A DNA stretch of 64,000 nucleotides from Hymenobacter sp. DG01 (lineage in GTDB: Bacteria; Bacteroidota; Bacteroidia; Cytophagales; Hymenobacteraceae). The translations under genes and the position numbers were made by a program. The stretch is taken from assembly GCF_006352025.1 (NCBI RefSeq), contig NZ_CP040936.1, positions 2,232,001-2,296,000 of the forward strand, read 5' to 3'. Below, piece after piece: positions 41,804-51,025 of the stretch. The stretch's first letter is position 1, and every line of letters starts with the position of its first letter. The notes beneath the pieces are model-generated. The model was not told the origin of the DNA and made no database searches. It was given only the letters and a program-made list of their open reading frames with translations.

Positions 41804-43309
41804 TTAGTCCACGTTATCGTGCAGGAAGCGGTTGTCGCCTAGCAGCTCGTTATCATCTGACAGGTTGAAACGGCTGATGTTCTGCTCCGAAGACGGCACC
41901 ACATTCTCCAGCTTCACCTGGCGCCGCAGGTAGGCCGGGGTTTCCAGCTGGTCCTTAATGGCGTCGTTGGTGAGCCCGTTGCTCAGGGCCTGCAGGCGCT
42001 GGCGGCGCTCTTCGGCCCGCGCATCCAGGGAAGGTCGCGGGAGCGTATGGTGTGTTACGGCCGGCTGAGCTCCTTGCTGTTGGAATAGCACAGGCTCCAG
42101 CGAGGGCGCGGAGGGAGCCGAAACCACCGGGGGTACGTAGGCGGCTGGGGCCGGAGAAGCCTCCAAATCGTACTTCACTGGCTGGGCTTCCGGGGCTGCG
42201 GGCACCGGCGCCCCAAAGGTGGGCACTACCGGAGCATCCTGGCGGTCCTTATCAAAGATGTTGATCTGCGGGTCGGGCTGGGTTGTGGCCAAGCTGTTAT
42301 CAGGCTCACTGCTACGGGCCACCACGTTGGTGATGTTGTGCGCGTCGCGGGCAAAGCCGGTAGCAATTACCGTTACCCGAATGCTCTGACCCAGCGTGGG
42401 GTCGATACCGTGCCCGAAAATCACTTCGGCGTTCTGGCCGGCTTTGTCCTGAATGTACTCCGTGATTTCCGTGAGTTCATCCATTTCCAGCTCGGCCTGG
42501 TCGCCCGACATGATACTGAGCAGAATTTTCTGAGCTCCGTGAATATCGGTGTTGTTAAGCAACGGTGAGGCCAGGGCCTCTTCGGCAGCGCGCTGGGCGC
42601 GGTTTTCACCTTCCGTAATGCTGCTACCCATCACGGCCGCGCCCGAGTCTTTCATGACGGTTTTCACGTCTTCAAAGTCCACGTTCACGTCGGCCGTAAC
42701 CGTAATAATTTCGGCAATAGATTTGGCCGCTGTGCTCAGCACGTTGTCGGCTTTGGCGAAGGCCGAGCGGATGGGCAGGTTGCCGTAAATCTCGCGCAGC
42801 TTATCGTTAAGAATTACCAGTACGGTGTCGCAGTTGTCGCTCAGCTCCTTGATGCCGTGCTCCGCCTGCTGACGCTTTTTCTTGCCTTCAAACATGAAGG
42901 GGGCCGTCACGATACCTACGGTAAGGATACCCAGCTCTTTGGCCACCTTAGCAATAACCGGCGCCGCACCGGTGCCGGTACCACCGCCCATGCCAGCCGT
43001 GATAAACACCATTTTGGTGCCGTTGCTGAGCAGCTCCCGAATTTGCTCGCGGCTCTCAATGGCCGCCTGCTTCCCCCGCTCCGGGTTGGCGCCGGCTCCG
43101 AGGCCCTCAGTCAGGTCGGCCCCAATCTGCAGGCGGTTGGGCACCGTGGAAGATGCCAGTGCCTGCTTATCGGTGTTGCAGATGACAAATTCTACGTCCT
43201 TGATGCCTTGGCTGAACATGTGGTTCACGGCGTTGGAGCCGCCGCCCCCCACGCCAATCACCTTGATGATGGACCTAGACTGTGCCGGAATATCGAAAGT
43301 AAAATTCAT
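41804..43309 (-). CDS. ftsZ: Cell-division protein FtsZ
   Basis: A tubulin-like GTPase of 501 residues. GGGTGTG (108-114) is the tubulin signature. The GTPase core runs to about 320. A long disordered, Pro/Ala-rich linker follows, and a FtsA-binding segment (TPAYLRRQV) lies near 465, but about 35 further residues ending in LHDNVD follow it, so the usual C-terminal peptide is not at the end. The ATG at 43309 is used rather than a TTG four codons upstream. It is the last gene of the dcw cluster; an AT-rich inverted repeat separates it from ftsA. Confidence 0.98.
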   Translation of the reverse strand: MNFTFDIPAQSRSIIKVIGVGGGGSNAVNHMFSQGIKDVEFVICNTDKQALASSTVPNRLQIGADLTEGLGAGANPERGKQAAIESREQIRELLSNGTKMVFITAGMGGGTGTGAAPVIAKVAKELGILTVGIVTAPFMFEGKKKRQQAEHGIKELSDNCDTVLVILNDKLREIYGNLPIRSAFAKADNVLSTAAKSIAEIITVTADVNVDFEDVKTVMKDSGAAVMGSSITEGENRAQRAAEEALASPLLNNTDIHGAQKILLSIMSGDQAELEMDELTEITEYIQDKAGQNAEVIFGHGIDPTLGQSIRVTVIATGFARDAHNITNVVARSSEPDNSLATTQPDPQINIFDKDRQDAPVVPTFGAPVPAAPEAQPVKYDLEASPAPAAYVPPVVSAPSAPSLEPVLFQQQGAQPAVTHHTLPRPSLDARAEERRQRLQALSNGLTNDAIKDQLETPAYLRRQVKLENVVPSSEQNISRFNLSDDNELLGDNRFLHDNVD

Positions 43310-43318
43310 GTGGTGAGT

Positions 43319-43422
43319 CAATTAAAAATTAAAAATTGAGAATTAAAAATTGAGCGCAACCCGCCTGCCGCACATTCAAAACCTGTGCTCATTTTTAATT
43401 TTTAATTCACAATTCTTAATTG
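43319..43422. repeat. AT-rich inverted repeat between ftsA and ftsZ
   Basis: A run beginning CAATTAAAAATTAAAAATTG (43319-43355) is complementary, with small differences, to the run ending AATTCACAATTCTTAATTG (43387-43422). The arms are separated by about 30 bp of GC-richer sequence. Such AT arms are far from the composition of the flanking genes and may separate or regulate ftsA and ftsZ transcripts. Confidence 0.6.
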
Positions 43423-43425
43423 ACA

Positions 43426-44820
43426 TTAATACTGTTTGTCGTCGAAGTCATCAATCAGCAGCCCTTTGGTGCGGCTGATGATCTTCTGGAAAAAGTCGCC
43501 GGGGCCCGATTTTTTGGGCGCTTCGGGTGCTGGTTGCGTGGCCTGCTGAGGCTGCGCCTGTGGTGCCGCCGGCTGGGGTGCCGGCGCGGGGGTAGGCCGC
43601 ACTTCGGGGGCGGTACGGTAGTAATTCTGCTCGGGCTCGTCGTAGCTGCGCTGGGCCATCCGGTCGTCGATGGAGCGGTAGCCGGCCAATACCAACCCCA
43701 CTGTGGTGGCATACATCGGCGACTTTACGGCTTCGATCTTGCTTTTGCCCAGGTGCTCATTGGGGTAGCCGATACGGGTGTCCATACCGGTTACGTACTC
43801 CGTGAGCTGCACCAAGTTCTGGAGCTGCGAGCCGCCACCCGTCAGGACGATGCCGGCCGCCAGCTTGTCATGGAAGCCCAGACGCTGAATTTCAGCGTAC
43901 ACCAGCTCAATGATTTCCTCCATCCGGGCCTCAATAATGTAAGCCAGATTCTTGAGGGAAATTTCTTTAGGTGCCCGGTCACGCAGGCCCGGAATGCTCA
44001 CGATTTCGTATTCCGAGGCTTCCTCAGCTATGGCCTTGCCAAACTTCACTTTCAGCTGCTCGGCCTGGTTTTGCATTACCAGGCAGCCCTGCTTGATATC
44101 GGAGGTGATAATGTTGCCACCGAAAGGCAGCACGGCCGCATGCCGGATGATGCCGTCTTTGAAGATAGCCAGGTCCGTCGTGCCACCCCCAATGTCAATC
44201 AGGGCGACACCGGCCTCCTTTTCCTCGTCCGAAAGCACCGACATACTGGAAGCCAGCGGCTCCAGAATCAGGTTGTCGATTTCCAGCCCGGCCTTGGTAA
44301 CGCACTTGTTAATATTGTTGATGGCCGTGCTTTGCGCTGTGATAATGTGGAAGTTGCCCTCCAGACGCACTCCTGACATACCCACCGGGTCCAGAATACC
44401 TTCCTCGTAATCCACCTTGTAGTCCTGGGGCATTACATGGATGATTTCGGAGCCGGGCGGAGTTACCAGCCGGTACATATCGTTGGTGAGGCGGTTTACA
44501 TCACCCAGCGTGATTTCGTTGTCGGTCGAAGTGCGCGTGATGCTGCCGTTGTGCTGCAGGCTCTTGATGTGCTGCCCGGCAATGCCCACGTTTACTACCC
44601 CAATGTTGATGCCCGACTGCTCCTCGGCCTGCCGGATAGCTTTCCGGATGGCGTCCACCGTTTTATCGATGTTGGATACGATACCGCGCACAACTCCCTC
44701 CGACACGGCTTTGCCCATGCCCAAAATTTCGAGCTTGCCAAACTCATTCTTACGCCCTACCAGAGCGCAGATTTTGGTGGTGCCAATGTCGAGGCCGACT
44801 ACAATCTTATCGTGTTGCAT
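43426..44820 (-). CDS. ftsA: Cell-division protein FtsA
   Basis: An actin-like protein of 464 residues. GLDIGTTKICALVG (near 9-22) and GGGTTDLAIF (phosphate 2) fit the fold, and a C-terminal amphipathic stretch near KIISRTKGLL matches the membrane-targeting helix. A proline-rich linker precedes it. It tethers FtsZ to the membrane. It belongs to the dcw cluster between ftsQ and ftsZ. Confidence 0.97.
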   Translation of the reverse strand: MQHDKIVVGLDIGTTKICALVGRKNEFGKLEILGMGKAVSEGVVRGIVSNIDKTVDAIRKAIRQAEEQSGINIGVVNVGIAGQHIKSLQHNGSITRTSTDNEITLGDVNRLTNDMYRLVTPPGSEIIHVMPQDYKVDYEEGILDPVGMSGVRLEGNFHIITAQSTAINNINKCVTKAGLEIDNLILEPLASSMSVLSDEEKEAGVALIDIGGGTTDLAIFKDGIIRHAAVLPFGGNIITSDIKQGCLVMQNQAEQLKVKFGKAIAEEASEYEIVSIPGLRDRAPKEISLKNLAYIIEARMEEIIELVYAEIQRLGFHDKLAAGIVLTGGGSQLQNLVQLTEYVTGMDTRIGYPNEHLGKSKIEAVKSPMYATTVGLVLAGYRSIDDRMAQRSYDEPEQNYYRTAPEVRPTPAPAPQPAAPQAQPQQATQPAPEAPKKSGPGDFFQKIISRTKGLLIDDFDDKQY

Positions 44821-44905
44821 GAAAGGGAGGGGCGAGAGAGTTGCGGTTGGTTGCAGGAAGAGGGTAACCTAATGCGCTATAAGGTAGTGCTTTAGGCCGA
44901 TAGTT

Positions 44906-45670
44906 TTATTCGCAGATTATCTGGTCTTTGAACTCGACATTAACCCGGTGATAGGTGTCCCAGCCGAGAACAGGGGGAATTTGACGGTAAAATACCATCA
45001 GTTTCGCAAATTTTTCCGAAATATTCTCAGGAAAGCCAAATTCGATACGTTGATTGCCTACCTGCTGGGTGAAAGAAAGCTTACCGTTAGGCTCGATAAA
45101 TACTTCGGCTACCTGCGCGCGCCAGAAAGGCTTCTCGTCAATGTAGCGCAAAAACTCCAGGTAACGCTGGCCGGTGCTGTCCTGAAAAAAGCTGGCCGGC
45201 AGCGGGTGCCCCCCAAGCCGGGAGATGGGTACCACGCGGGCCGTAAACAGCGGCGACAGGGGTAAGCGGCGGCCATCGGCGTCAAGGTAACTGTCCCGCC
45301 GGGTATCGCTGTGCACCAGGCGGGCGATGGGCCGGTTCTGGCGCACGTCGGCGTGCAGGTTACCGGCCAAGTCGCGGTACACCTGCGCTTCGTTCACGAA
45401 GCTGTGCGCCTTTAGGCGGGCTTCCAGGTCTTTCAGGTCCACGTCGGCGGGGGAAGCACCTTCCAAGCGGTCCTCGCCGTGGCGGGTGAGCAGACTGGTC
45501 ACTTCCCGCTCGCTGATAAAGAAGTTATTAAACTCGTTGCTGATGGACACAATAACCCCGTTCACCGGCCGGGTAGCCTGGCGCACGGCGGCAAAGGCGC
45601 CTAGTGCAACCAGCAGCACCAGGCAGCCCGTGGCAAACAGTAAGTTATTGGCTTTACGCTTCAACTCCAT
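44906..45670 (-). CDS. ftsQ: Cell-division protein FtsQ
   Basis: A protein of 254 residues with a short cytoplasmic start, one membrane helix (about 10-30) and a periplasmic POTRA plus beta domain. EVTSLLTRHGEDRLEG and AHSFVNEAQVYRDLAGNLHADVRQNRPIA (a POTRA-like pair of segments) are typical of FtsQ/DivIB in Bacteroidota. Its 5' end overlaps the 3' end of murC by 17 bp. It links the FtsBL complex to the divisome. Confidence 0.88.
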   Translation of the reverse strand: MELKRKANNLLFATGCLVLLVALGAFAAVRQATRPVNGVIVSISNEFNNFFISEREVTSLLTRHGEDRLEGASPADVDLKDLEARLKAHSFVNEAQVYRDLAGNLHADVRQNRPIARLVHSDTRRDSYLDADGRRLPLSPLFTARVVPISRLGGHPLPASFFQDSTGQRYLEFLRYIDEKPFWRAQVAEVFIEPNGKLSFTQQVGNQRIEFGFPENISEKFAKLMVFYRQIPPVLGWDTYHRVNVEFKDQIICE

Positions 45671-47108
45671 TCCAGCGAAGATTCAAAATATTCTTTAATC
45701 TAGGCACCAACTGGTCGATGTCTCCGGCCCCAACCGTGGCTAATACGTCAAAATTGGGATTGGTTTCGGCATTCCGCAAAATTTCTTCTTTGGACTGCAA
45801 CGACTTCAGGGGGGTCATTATTTGGGACAAAATCAATTCCGACGTCACGCCCGGCATAGGCAGCTCCCGCGCCGGATAGATATCGAGCAGCACCACCTCA
45901 TCGGCAAGGCTCAGGCTTTCAGCGAATCCCGGCGCAAAGTCGCGGGTGCGGCTGAATAGATGGGGCTGGAAGATTACCCGCAGCTGCCGGCCCGGATACA
46001 AGGCCCGCAGGGAACGGAGAAAGGCCTCTATTTCGCGTGGATGGTGGGCATAATCATCTACATATACCTTGGGTACGGCGGGCGTACCGGCCGTGAGGAT
46101 AAACTCGAAGCGGCGCTTTACCCCCCGGTAAGCGGCTACGGCCGATTGCAGCTGCTGCGGGCTGAGACCATGAAGCTGGGCTACGCAGGCGGCGGCCAGC
46201 ATATTTTCCACGTTATGGTAGCCGGGCACCGCCAGTTCCAGGCTCTCTACCGTTCCCTGCGGCCCGTGTAAGGCAAATCGGAACCGGTGCCCCTCGGCGG
46301 TAATGGCATCGGCGTAGAGCTCCGGGCCCTGCTCCGGTGAGAGGCCGTAACGGATGACCTGCACCCCTTCGGGCGCGGCGGCGGCCACACTGGGGTCGGC
46401 GGTATGGTTGATGATGAGGGTTCCGCCCGGCTGAATCTGGCCCACAAACTGCCGGAACGACTCTACCAGAGCCTCCTTGTGCCCATAGATATCGAGGTGG
46501 TCGGCGTCCGTGCTGGTAACAATAGCCACGGTCGGGAACAAGGTCAGAAAGCTACGGTCGTACTCGTCGGCTTCTACCACTACGGGGGTGGTAGCGGCTG
46601 GGGCTGAAGCTGGGGGCAGCAGCAGGTTGGAGCCCAGATTTACGGCAATACCGCCCAGGAAGGCCGCGCAGGGTACGCCTGCATGATGCAGCAGGTGCGC
46701 TACCATGCTGCTGGTGGTGGTTTTGCCGTGGGTACCGGCTACGGCAATGGTTGGGCGGCCCTGGGTCAGCAGGCCCAGCACCTGGCTGCGCTTGCGAATA
46801 TCGTAGCCCTGCTCTCGCAGCCAGGCCCACTCCTGGTGGCCCTGGGGAATAGCGGGCGTGAGAACCACGAGGGTTTGGGTCCGATTCTCGCGTACCTCGG
46901 TCGGAATATTGGCCACGGCGTCCTCGTAGTGCACGGCTATGCCTTCGGCGCTCAGGGCCTCCGTGAGGGGGGTAGGCGTTTTGTCGTAGCCACTGACAGA
47001 GTGCCCGTTGGCCTTAAACCAGCGCGCCAGGGCCGACATGCCAATGCCGCCGATACCGAGGAAAAATACGTGAGGAAAAGCCGCTACAGGATTCAACGTC
47101 AGAAGCAA
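45654..47108 (-). CDS. murC: UDP-N-acetylmuramate-L-alanine ligase
   Basis: A Mur ligase of 484 residues that adds L-Ala to UDP-MurNAc. The Rossmann start is FFLGIGGIGMSALA, the ATP loop GTHGKTTTSSM, and DDYAHHPREI follows. No ATG is available before the conserved core: the start is a TTG at 47108 or a codon just downstream. The stop overlaps ftsQ by 17 bp and the start lies 16 bp after murG. Confidence 0.96.
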   Translation of the reverse strand: MLLTLNPVAAFPHVFFLGIGGIGMSALARWFKANGHSVSGYDKTPTPLTEALSAEGIAVHYEDAVANIPTEVRENRTQTLVVLTPAIPQGHQEWAWLREQGYDIRKRSQVLGLLTQGRPTIAVAGTHGKTTTSSMVAHLLHHAGVPCAAFLGGIAVNLGSNLLLPPASAPAATTPVVVEADEYDRSFLTLFPTVAIVTSTDADHLDIYGHKEALVESFRQFVGQIQPGGTLIINHTADPSVAAAAPEGVQVIRYGLSPEQGPELYADAITAEGHRFRFALHGPQGTVESLELAVPGYHNVENMLAAACVAQLHGLSPQQLQSAVAAYRGVKRRFEFILTAGTPAVPKVYVDDYAHHPREIEAFLRSLRALYPGRQLRVIFQPHLFSRTRDFAPGFAESLSLADEVVLLDIYPARELPMPGVTSELILSQIMTPLKSLQSKEEILRNAETNPNFDVLATVGAGDIDQLVPRLKNILNLRWNGVEA

Positions 47109-47124
47109 TTAAGAGAGGAGGCAG

Positions 47125-48216
47125 TTAGGAAGTTGGCATGAGCTTCTCCAGCTCATCAACGATGGTAGCCGTGGCCTGGGGCCGGGCCAGCTGCCGGATG
47201 TGGGCAGCCAGCTCCTGCTGCCGGGCCGGGTTGGCAAGCAAAGCCAGGGCCTCATCATAGAGGGTAGCGGCAGCGGCCTCGTCGCGCACCAGCAGAGCAG
47301 CGTCTTTGCGGGTGAGGGCCAGGGCGTTCTTGGTCTGATGGTCTTCGGCTACGTTGGGCGAGGGCACCAGGATGCTGGGCTTACCCGTGAGGCAGAGCTC
47401 CGACACCGATAGTGCCCCGGCCCGACTAACCACCACATCCGCAGCGGCGTAGGCCAGGTCCATGCGGCGCACAAACTCCAGAGCCTGCAGGTTGTTAGCC
47501 GCAAACGGCGCGGCTTGCTCTTGCGCCTGGGGGTAGTACGCTTTGCCCGTTTGCCAGAGCAGCTGTACCCCTGCTTCGCGCAGGCGCGGCAGGGCAGCGG
47601 CCGTGGCCTGGTTGAGCGTGCGAGCACCCAGGCTACCCCCAATTACCAGCAAAACCGGCCGGCCGGCATCCAGCCCGAAAAACTCCAGGGCCTCAGCGCG
47701 CTGCCCATCGGCAATTTCGGTGCGCACAGGGTTGCCGGTCAGGATGAGGCGGTCGGCGGGAAAGAACTTCTCCATGCCCTCGTAGGCCACGCAGATGCGC
47801 TGAACCCGCTTGGCCAGTAGTTTATTCACGAGACCGGCGTAGGAATTCTGCTCCTGAATCAGGGAAGGAATACCGCGCGAGGTAGCGGCCAGCAGCACCG
47901 GGGCGGAGGCGTACCCCCCTACCCCTACCACAGCGTCGGGCCGAAACTTCTCTATAAGCTTGCCAGCCTTGCGCACGGCGCGCATCACCCGGATGGGGAA
48001 CAACAGGTTCTGGGGCGTGAGGGTGCGCTGCAGCCCCGTAATATCAAGACCCACAATATCATAGCCTGCTTCCGGCACGCGCGTCATCTCCATGCGGCCG
48101 TTGGCGCCCACAAACAGGATTTCCGCCTCGGGGTGGCGGCGGCGTATTTCATTGGCAATGGCTACCGCCGGGAAAATGTGCCCGCCTGTGCCGCCGCCGC
48201 TGATGATGAATTTCAT
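47125..48216 (-). CDS. murG: MurG glycosyltransferase
   Basis: A protein of 363 residues that transfers GlcNAc to lipid I to make lipid II at the cytoplasmic membrane surface. GGGTGGHIFPAVAIA (7-21) is the N-terminal glycine-rich loop, QEQNSYAGLVNK and GGSLGARTLNQ mark the UDP-binding side, and RAGALSVSEL with PSPNVAEDHQTKNA lies toward the C-terminus. It is followed by murC and preceded by a palindromic gap. Confidence 0.97.
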   Translation of the reverse strand: MKFIISGGGTGGHIFPAVAIANEIRRRHPEAEILFVGANGRMEMTRVPEAGYDIVGLDITGLQRTLTPQNLLFPIRVMRAVRKAGKLIEKFRPDAVVGVGGYASAPVLLAATSRGIPSLIQEQNSYAGLVNKLLAKRVQRICVAYEGMEKFFPADRLILTGNPVRTEIADGQRAEALEFFGLDAGRPVLLVIGGSLGARTLNQATAAALPRLREAGVQLLWQTGKAYYPQAQEQAAPFAANNLQALEFVRRMDLAYAAADVVVSRAGALSVSELCLTGKPSILVPSPNVAEDHQTKNALALTRKDAALLVRDEAAAATLYDEALALLANPARQQELAAHIRQLARPQATATIVDELEKLMPTS

Positions 48217-48221
48217 ATTCT

Positions 48222-48298
48222 GTTATTCGTTTCTTGATTTTCGTTGCTCGTCTAGCGTCCTCGGGCACTCACAACCCGAGCAACGAAAAACGAATAAC
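48222..48298. repeat. Inverted repeat in the ftsW-murG gap
   Basis: GTTATTCGTTT...TTTCGTTGCTCG (48222-48250, with a 7-base interruption) pairs with CGAGCAACGAAAAACGAATAAC (48277-48298). A shorter alternative stem CTCGGG/CCCGAG exists in the loop. No gene fits here. Confidence 0.6.
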
Positions 48299-48308
48299 GA
48301 AAACCGCT

Positions 48309-49487
48309 CTACGCGTACTGCGATACCCGCGGAATTCGGGCCGTGTCTTCGGGCTCGCCCACCATGGGCCGGATTTCCCGCTCGCCCCGGCTTACGGCCA
48401 GAATAATCCCGATGCTGATACCGGTGAAAATGAGGGAGGTGCCACCCATACTCAGCAGGGGTAGCGGCAGACCCGTAATCGGGCCCAGCCCTACGGCCAC
48501 GCCCATGTTTACCATGGCCTGCAGCACCAGACTAAAACTAAGCCCCGCCGAGAGTAGTCCTCCAAAGGCACCGTAACTATTAATGACCGTTTTCAACCCC
48601 CGGTACAGGAAGGCCAGATAGAGAAACAAGACCACTACCCCCCCGAACAGGCCATACTCCTCAATGATGATGGCGTAGATAAAGTCGGAGTACGGGTGAG
48701 GCATGATGTTGCGCTCGGTGCTCTTGCCGGGGCCTTTGCCGAACAGGCCGCCCGTGGCTTCGGCAATGTAGGCGTGCTCCAACTGGAAGGGCACCGGCTT
48801 GCTTTTGTCGAAGAAAGTTTCAAGACGGGCTTTCACTGTGCCCCAACGCTGCCCTACCGTTAGCGCTACACCGCCCAAGCTCATCACAATTACTACAGTC
48901 AGCAGCATATGCTTGATAGGCACGCGGCCAATGAACATTAGCAGCAGGCAGGTAGCAAATAGCAACAACGCCGTGGAAGCATTAGACAGAATAATAAGAC
49001 CACAAATCACGCCTACCCATATTATTACGGGCAACAGAGTATTCTTGAAATCTTCCACATGCTGCTGACGACGGCTGAGCATGGAAGCTAGATGCGAAAT
49101 CAAAGCTAGCTTGGCTAAGTCAGAGGGCTGAAAAGTTTGGTTGATAACTGGAATGGTCAGCCAGCGTGAAGCGCCGTTTACTTCACCTCCCATCACAAAG
49201 GTGAAGATGAGCAGAGGCACTGAAAGAAGTAGCGCGTAGAGCGAGAGCCGCGAGTAGTAGCGGTAGTCAATGCGGTGAGCCAGCCACATAAAAAACAGGC
49301 CCACGAAGATCAGGCTGGTATGCTTGAACAGGAAGTACTCCGTGTTGCCGCCCATCTTCTTGTAAGCCAGCGTACCCGTAGCAGAGTACACCACCGCAAT
49401 GGAAATAAACGAAAACAGCAGCACGATACCCCAGAGCACGGGGTCACCCTTCAGATTTTGCCGCAGCCAGTTGGTAATGGGTTCCAT
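48309..49487 (-). CDS. ftsW: Lipid II polymerase/division protein FtsW
   Basis: A SEDS-family membrane protein of 392 residues with ten helices. Conserved parts include GASRWLTIPVINQTFQPSDLAKL, EYGLFGGVVVLFLY, and NMGVAVGLGPITGLPLP with GGTSLIF near the C-terminus. It polymerises glycan strands together with the FtsI transpeptidase. It sits between murD and murG in the dcw cluster. Confidence 0.97.
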   Translation of the reverse strand: MEPITNWLRQNLKGDPVLWGIVLLFSFISIAVVYSATGTLAYKKMGGNTEYFLFKHTSLIFVGLFFMWLAHRIDYRYYSRLSLYALLLSVPLLIFTFVMGGEVNGASRWLTIPVINQTFQPSDLAKLALISHLASMLSRRQQHVEDFKNTLLPVIIWVGVICGLIILSNASTALLLFATCLLLMFIGRVPIKHMLLTVVIVMSLGGVALTVGQRWGTVKARLETFFDKSKPVPFQLEHAYIAEATGGLFGKGPGKSTERNIMPHPYSDFIYAIIIEEYGLFGGVVVLFLYLAFLYRGLKTVINSYGAFGGLLSAGLSFSLVLQAMVNMGVAVGLGPITGLPLPLLSMGGTSLIFTGISIGIILAVSRGEREIRPMVGEPEDTARIPRVSQYA

Positions 49488-49555
49488 GGCGTTGAAATAG
49501 TGAAATGGTGAAGTGATGAGTGTATGGACAAGCTATTCGGCAGCGCCCCGGCAGA

Positions 49556-50917
49556 TTAGCCGTTCTGCAACTCTGCCACGGCGGCGGCAAATTGCCGGCC
49601 CCGGTCCTCGTAGTTCCTGAACAGGTCGAAGGAGGCGCAGGCGGGTGAGAGCAGCACCACGTCGCCGGGGGCAGCAAGCTCGGCGGCGCGGCGCACCGCC
49701 TCGGTCACGCTTTGCGTTTCTTCCAAATAAGGCACTACGCCACTGAAATTGGCTTTCAGCTTTTCGTTATCCACGCCTAAGCAAATCAGGGCTTTCACCT
49801 TTGACTGGGCCAGCGGAATCAGGGTCGAGTAGTCGTTGCCTTTATCGGTGCCGCCGGCAATCCAGATGATGGGCTGCCGGATGCCATCGAGGGCGTACCA
49901 GGCGGCTTCCACGTTGGTGGCCTTGCTGTCGTTGATGAAGGTAGCGCCACCTATTTCCCCCACGGCCTGCAGGCGGTGGTCGGCGTTGCGGAAGGTGGCC
50001 AGACCGGCTTCAATCTGCTCGGCCGAGAGCCCGGCAATACGAGCGCACAGCACGGCCGCCAGCATGTTTTGGCGGTTGTGCTGCCCAATCAGCGGCGAGT
50101 TAGCCACGCTTACCTCTTCCCCATCCAGCCCCATGCCGGGTACAAGATTAGTGCAGAGGCAATCTTCGTGGGTGTAGTAGCCGGCCAGCTGAAAATCGGG
50201 ACGGCGGTGCAGACTAAACGGCAGCTGAATCACCGGGCGCAGCGCGGCCGGGAAGTAGCGCTGAATCGTCTCGTCGTCGGCGTTGTAGATGAAGTACTGT
50301 TCGCTGTCCTGGGTTTGCGTAATGCGCAGCTTGGCCTGGGCGTAGCTTTCCAGAGAGTAACCGTACCGGTCGAGGTGGTCGGGAGTGATGTTGAGCAGCA
50401 CCGAAACCCAAGGCTGGAACTCGTAGGTATCGTCGAGTTGGAAGGAGCTGAGCTCTACTACGTAGTACTCATGCTTGTCTTCCAGAATCTGCTCGGCCAG
50501 GGAGTAACCTACGTTGCCGGCCAGGCCCACATTCATGCCTGCTTCCTTCAGGAGGTGGTAGGTGAGCAGGGTGGTAGTGGTTTTGCCGTTGGTACCGGTA
50601 ATGCAGATGCACTTCGCCTGGGTGTAGCGCCCGGCCAGTTCGATTTCCGAGATGATAGGCGTGTTCTGGGTGCGCAGAGCCTGAATAACCGGGGCCTTTT
50701 CTGGAATGCCGGGGCTCTTTACCACCTCATCAGCCTTCAGGACTTCCTCCATCGTGTGCTGATTTTCCTCGAAGGGAATACCAGCCCGCGTCAGCTTCTC
50801 TTTGTAACGCTCCTGAATCGGGCTTTTATCCGAAACGAACACGGTGTGGCCTTTGGCCTGCGCCAGTAGCGCAGCCCCTACCCCACTTTCCGCGGCTCCT
50901 AGAATGACGTAGTGCAT
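49556..50917 (-). CDS. murD: UDP-N-acetylmuramoyl-L-alanine-D-glutamate ligase
   Basis: A protein of 453 residues. GAAESGVGAALLA (near 7) and ATP loop GTNGKTTTTLL (near 108) define the ligase; NDSKATNVEAAWYAL and GGTDKGNDY are typical of MurD. It adds D-Glu to UDP-MurNAc-L-Ala. The adjacent upstream gap contains a hairpin, and mraY lies beyond. Confidence 0.97.
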   Translation of the reverse strand: MHYVILGAAESGVGAALLAQAKGHTVFVSDKSPIQERYKEKLTRAGIPFEENQHTMEEVLKADEVVKSPGIPEKAPVIQALRTQNTPIISEIELAGRYTQAKCICITGTNGKTTTTLLTYHLLKEAGMNVGLAGNVGYSLAEQILEDKHEYYVVELSSFQLDDTYEFQPWVSVLLNITPDHLDRYGYSLESYAQAKLRITQTQDSEQYFIYNADDETIQRYFPAALRPVIQLPFSLHRRPDFQLAGYYTHEDCLCTNLVPGMGLDGEEVSVANSPLIGQHNRQNMLAAVLCARIAGLSAEQIEAGLATFRNADHRLQAVGEIGGATFINDSKATNVEAAWYALDGIRQPIIWIAGGTDKGNDYSTLIPLAQSKVKALICLGVDNEKLKANFSGVVPYLEETQSVTEAVRRAAELAAPGDVVLLSPACASFDLFRNYEDRGRQFAAAVAELQNG

Positions 50918-50940
50918 AAGTTGTTCTGGTGTAGGTAGCC

Positions 50941-51002
50941 CGCAGAGGGCGCAGTGTTGTCGCAGAAGGCGCAGAACGACTCAACGCCCTCTGCGACAAC
51001 AC
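50941..51002. repeat. Inverted repeat in the mraY-murD gap
   Basis: CGCAGAGGGCG (50941-50951) is the exact complement of CGCCCTCTGCG (50985-50995). GTGTTGTCGCAGAAGGCG (50954-50971) pairs with CGCCCTCTGCGACAACAC (50985-51002) with one mismatch, so two alternative stems share the right arm. Confidence 0.65.
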
Positions 51003-51025
51003 GGCGGCCTCCGCGGGAACTGTCA

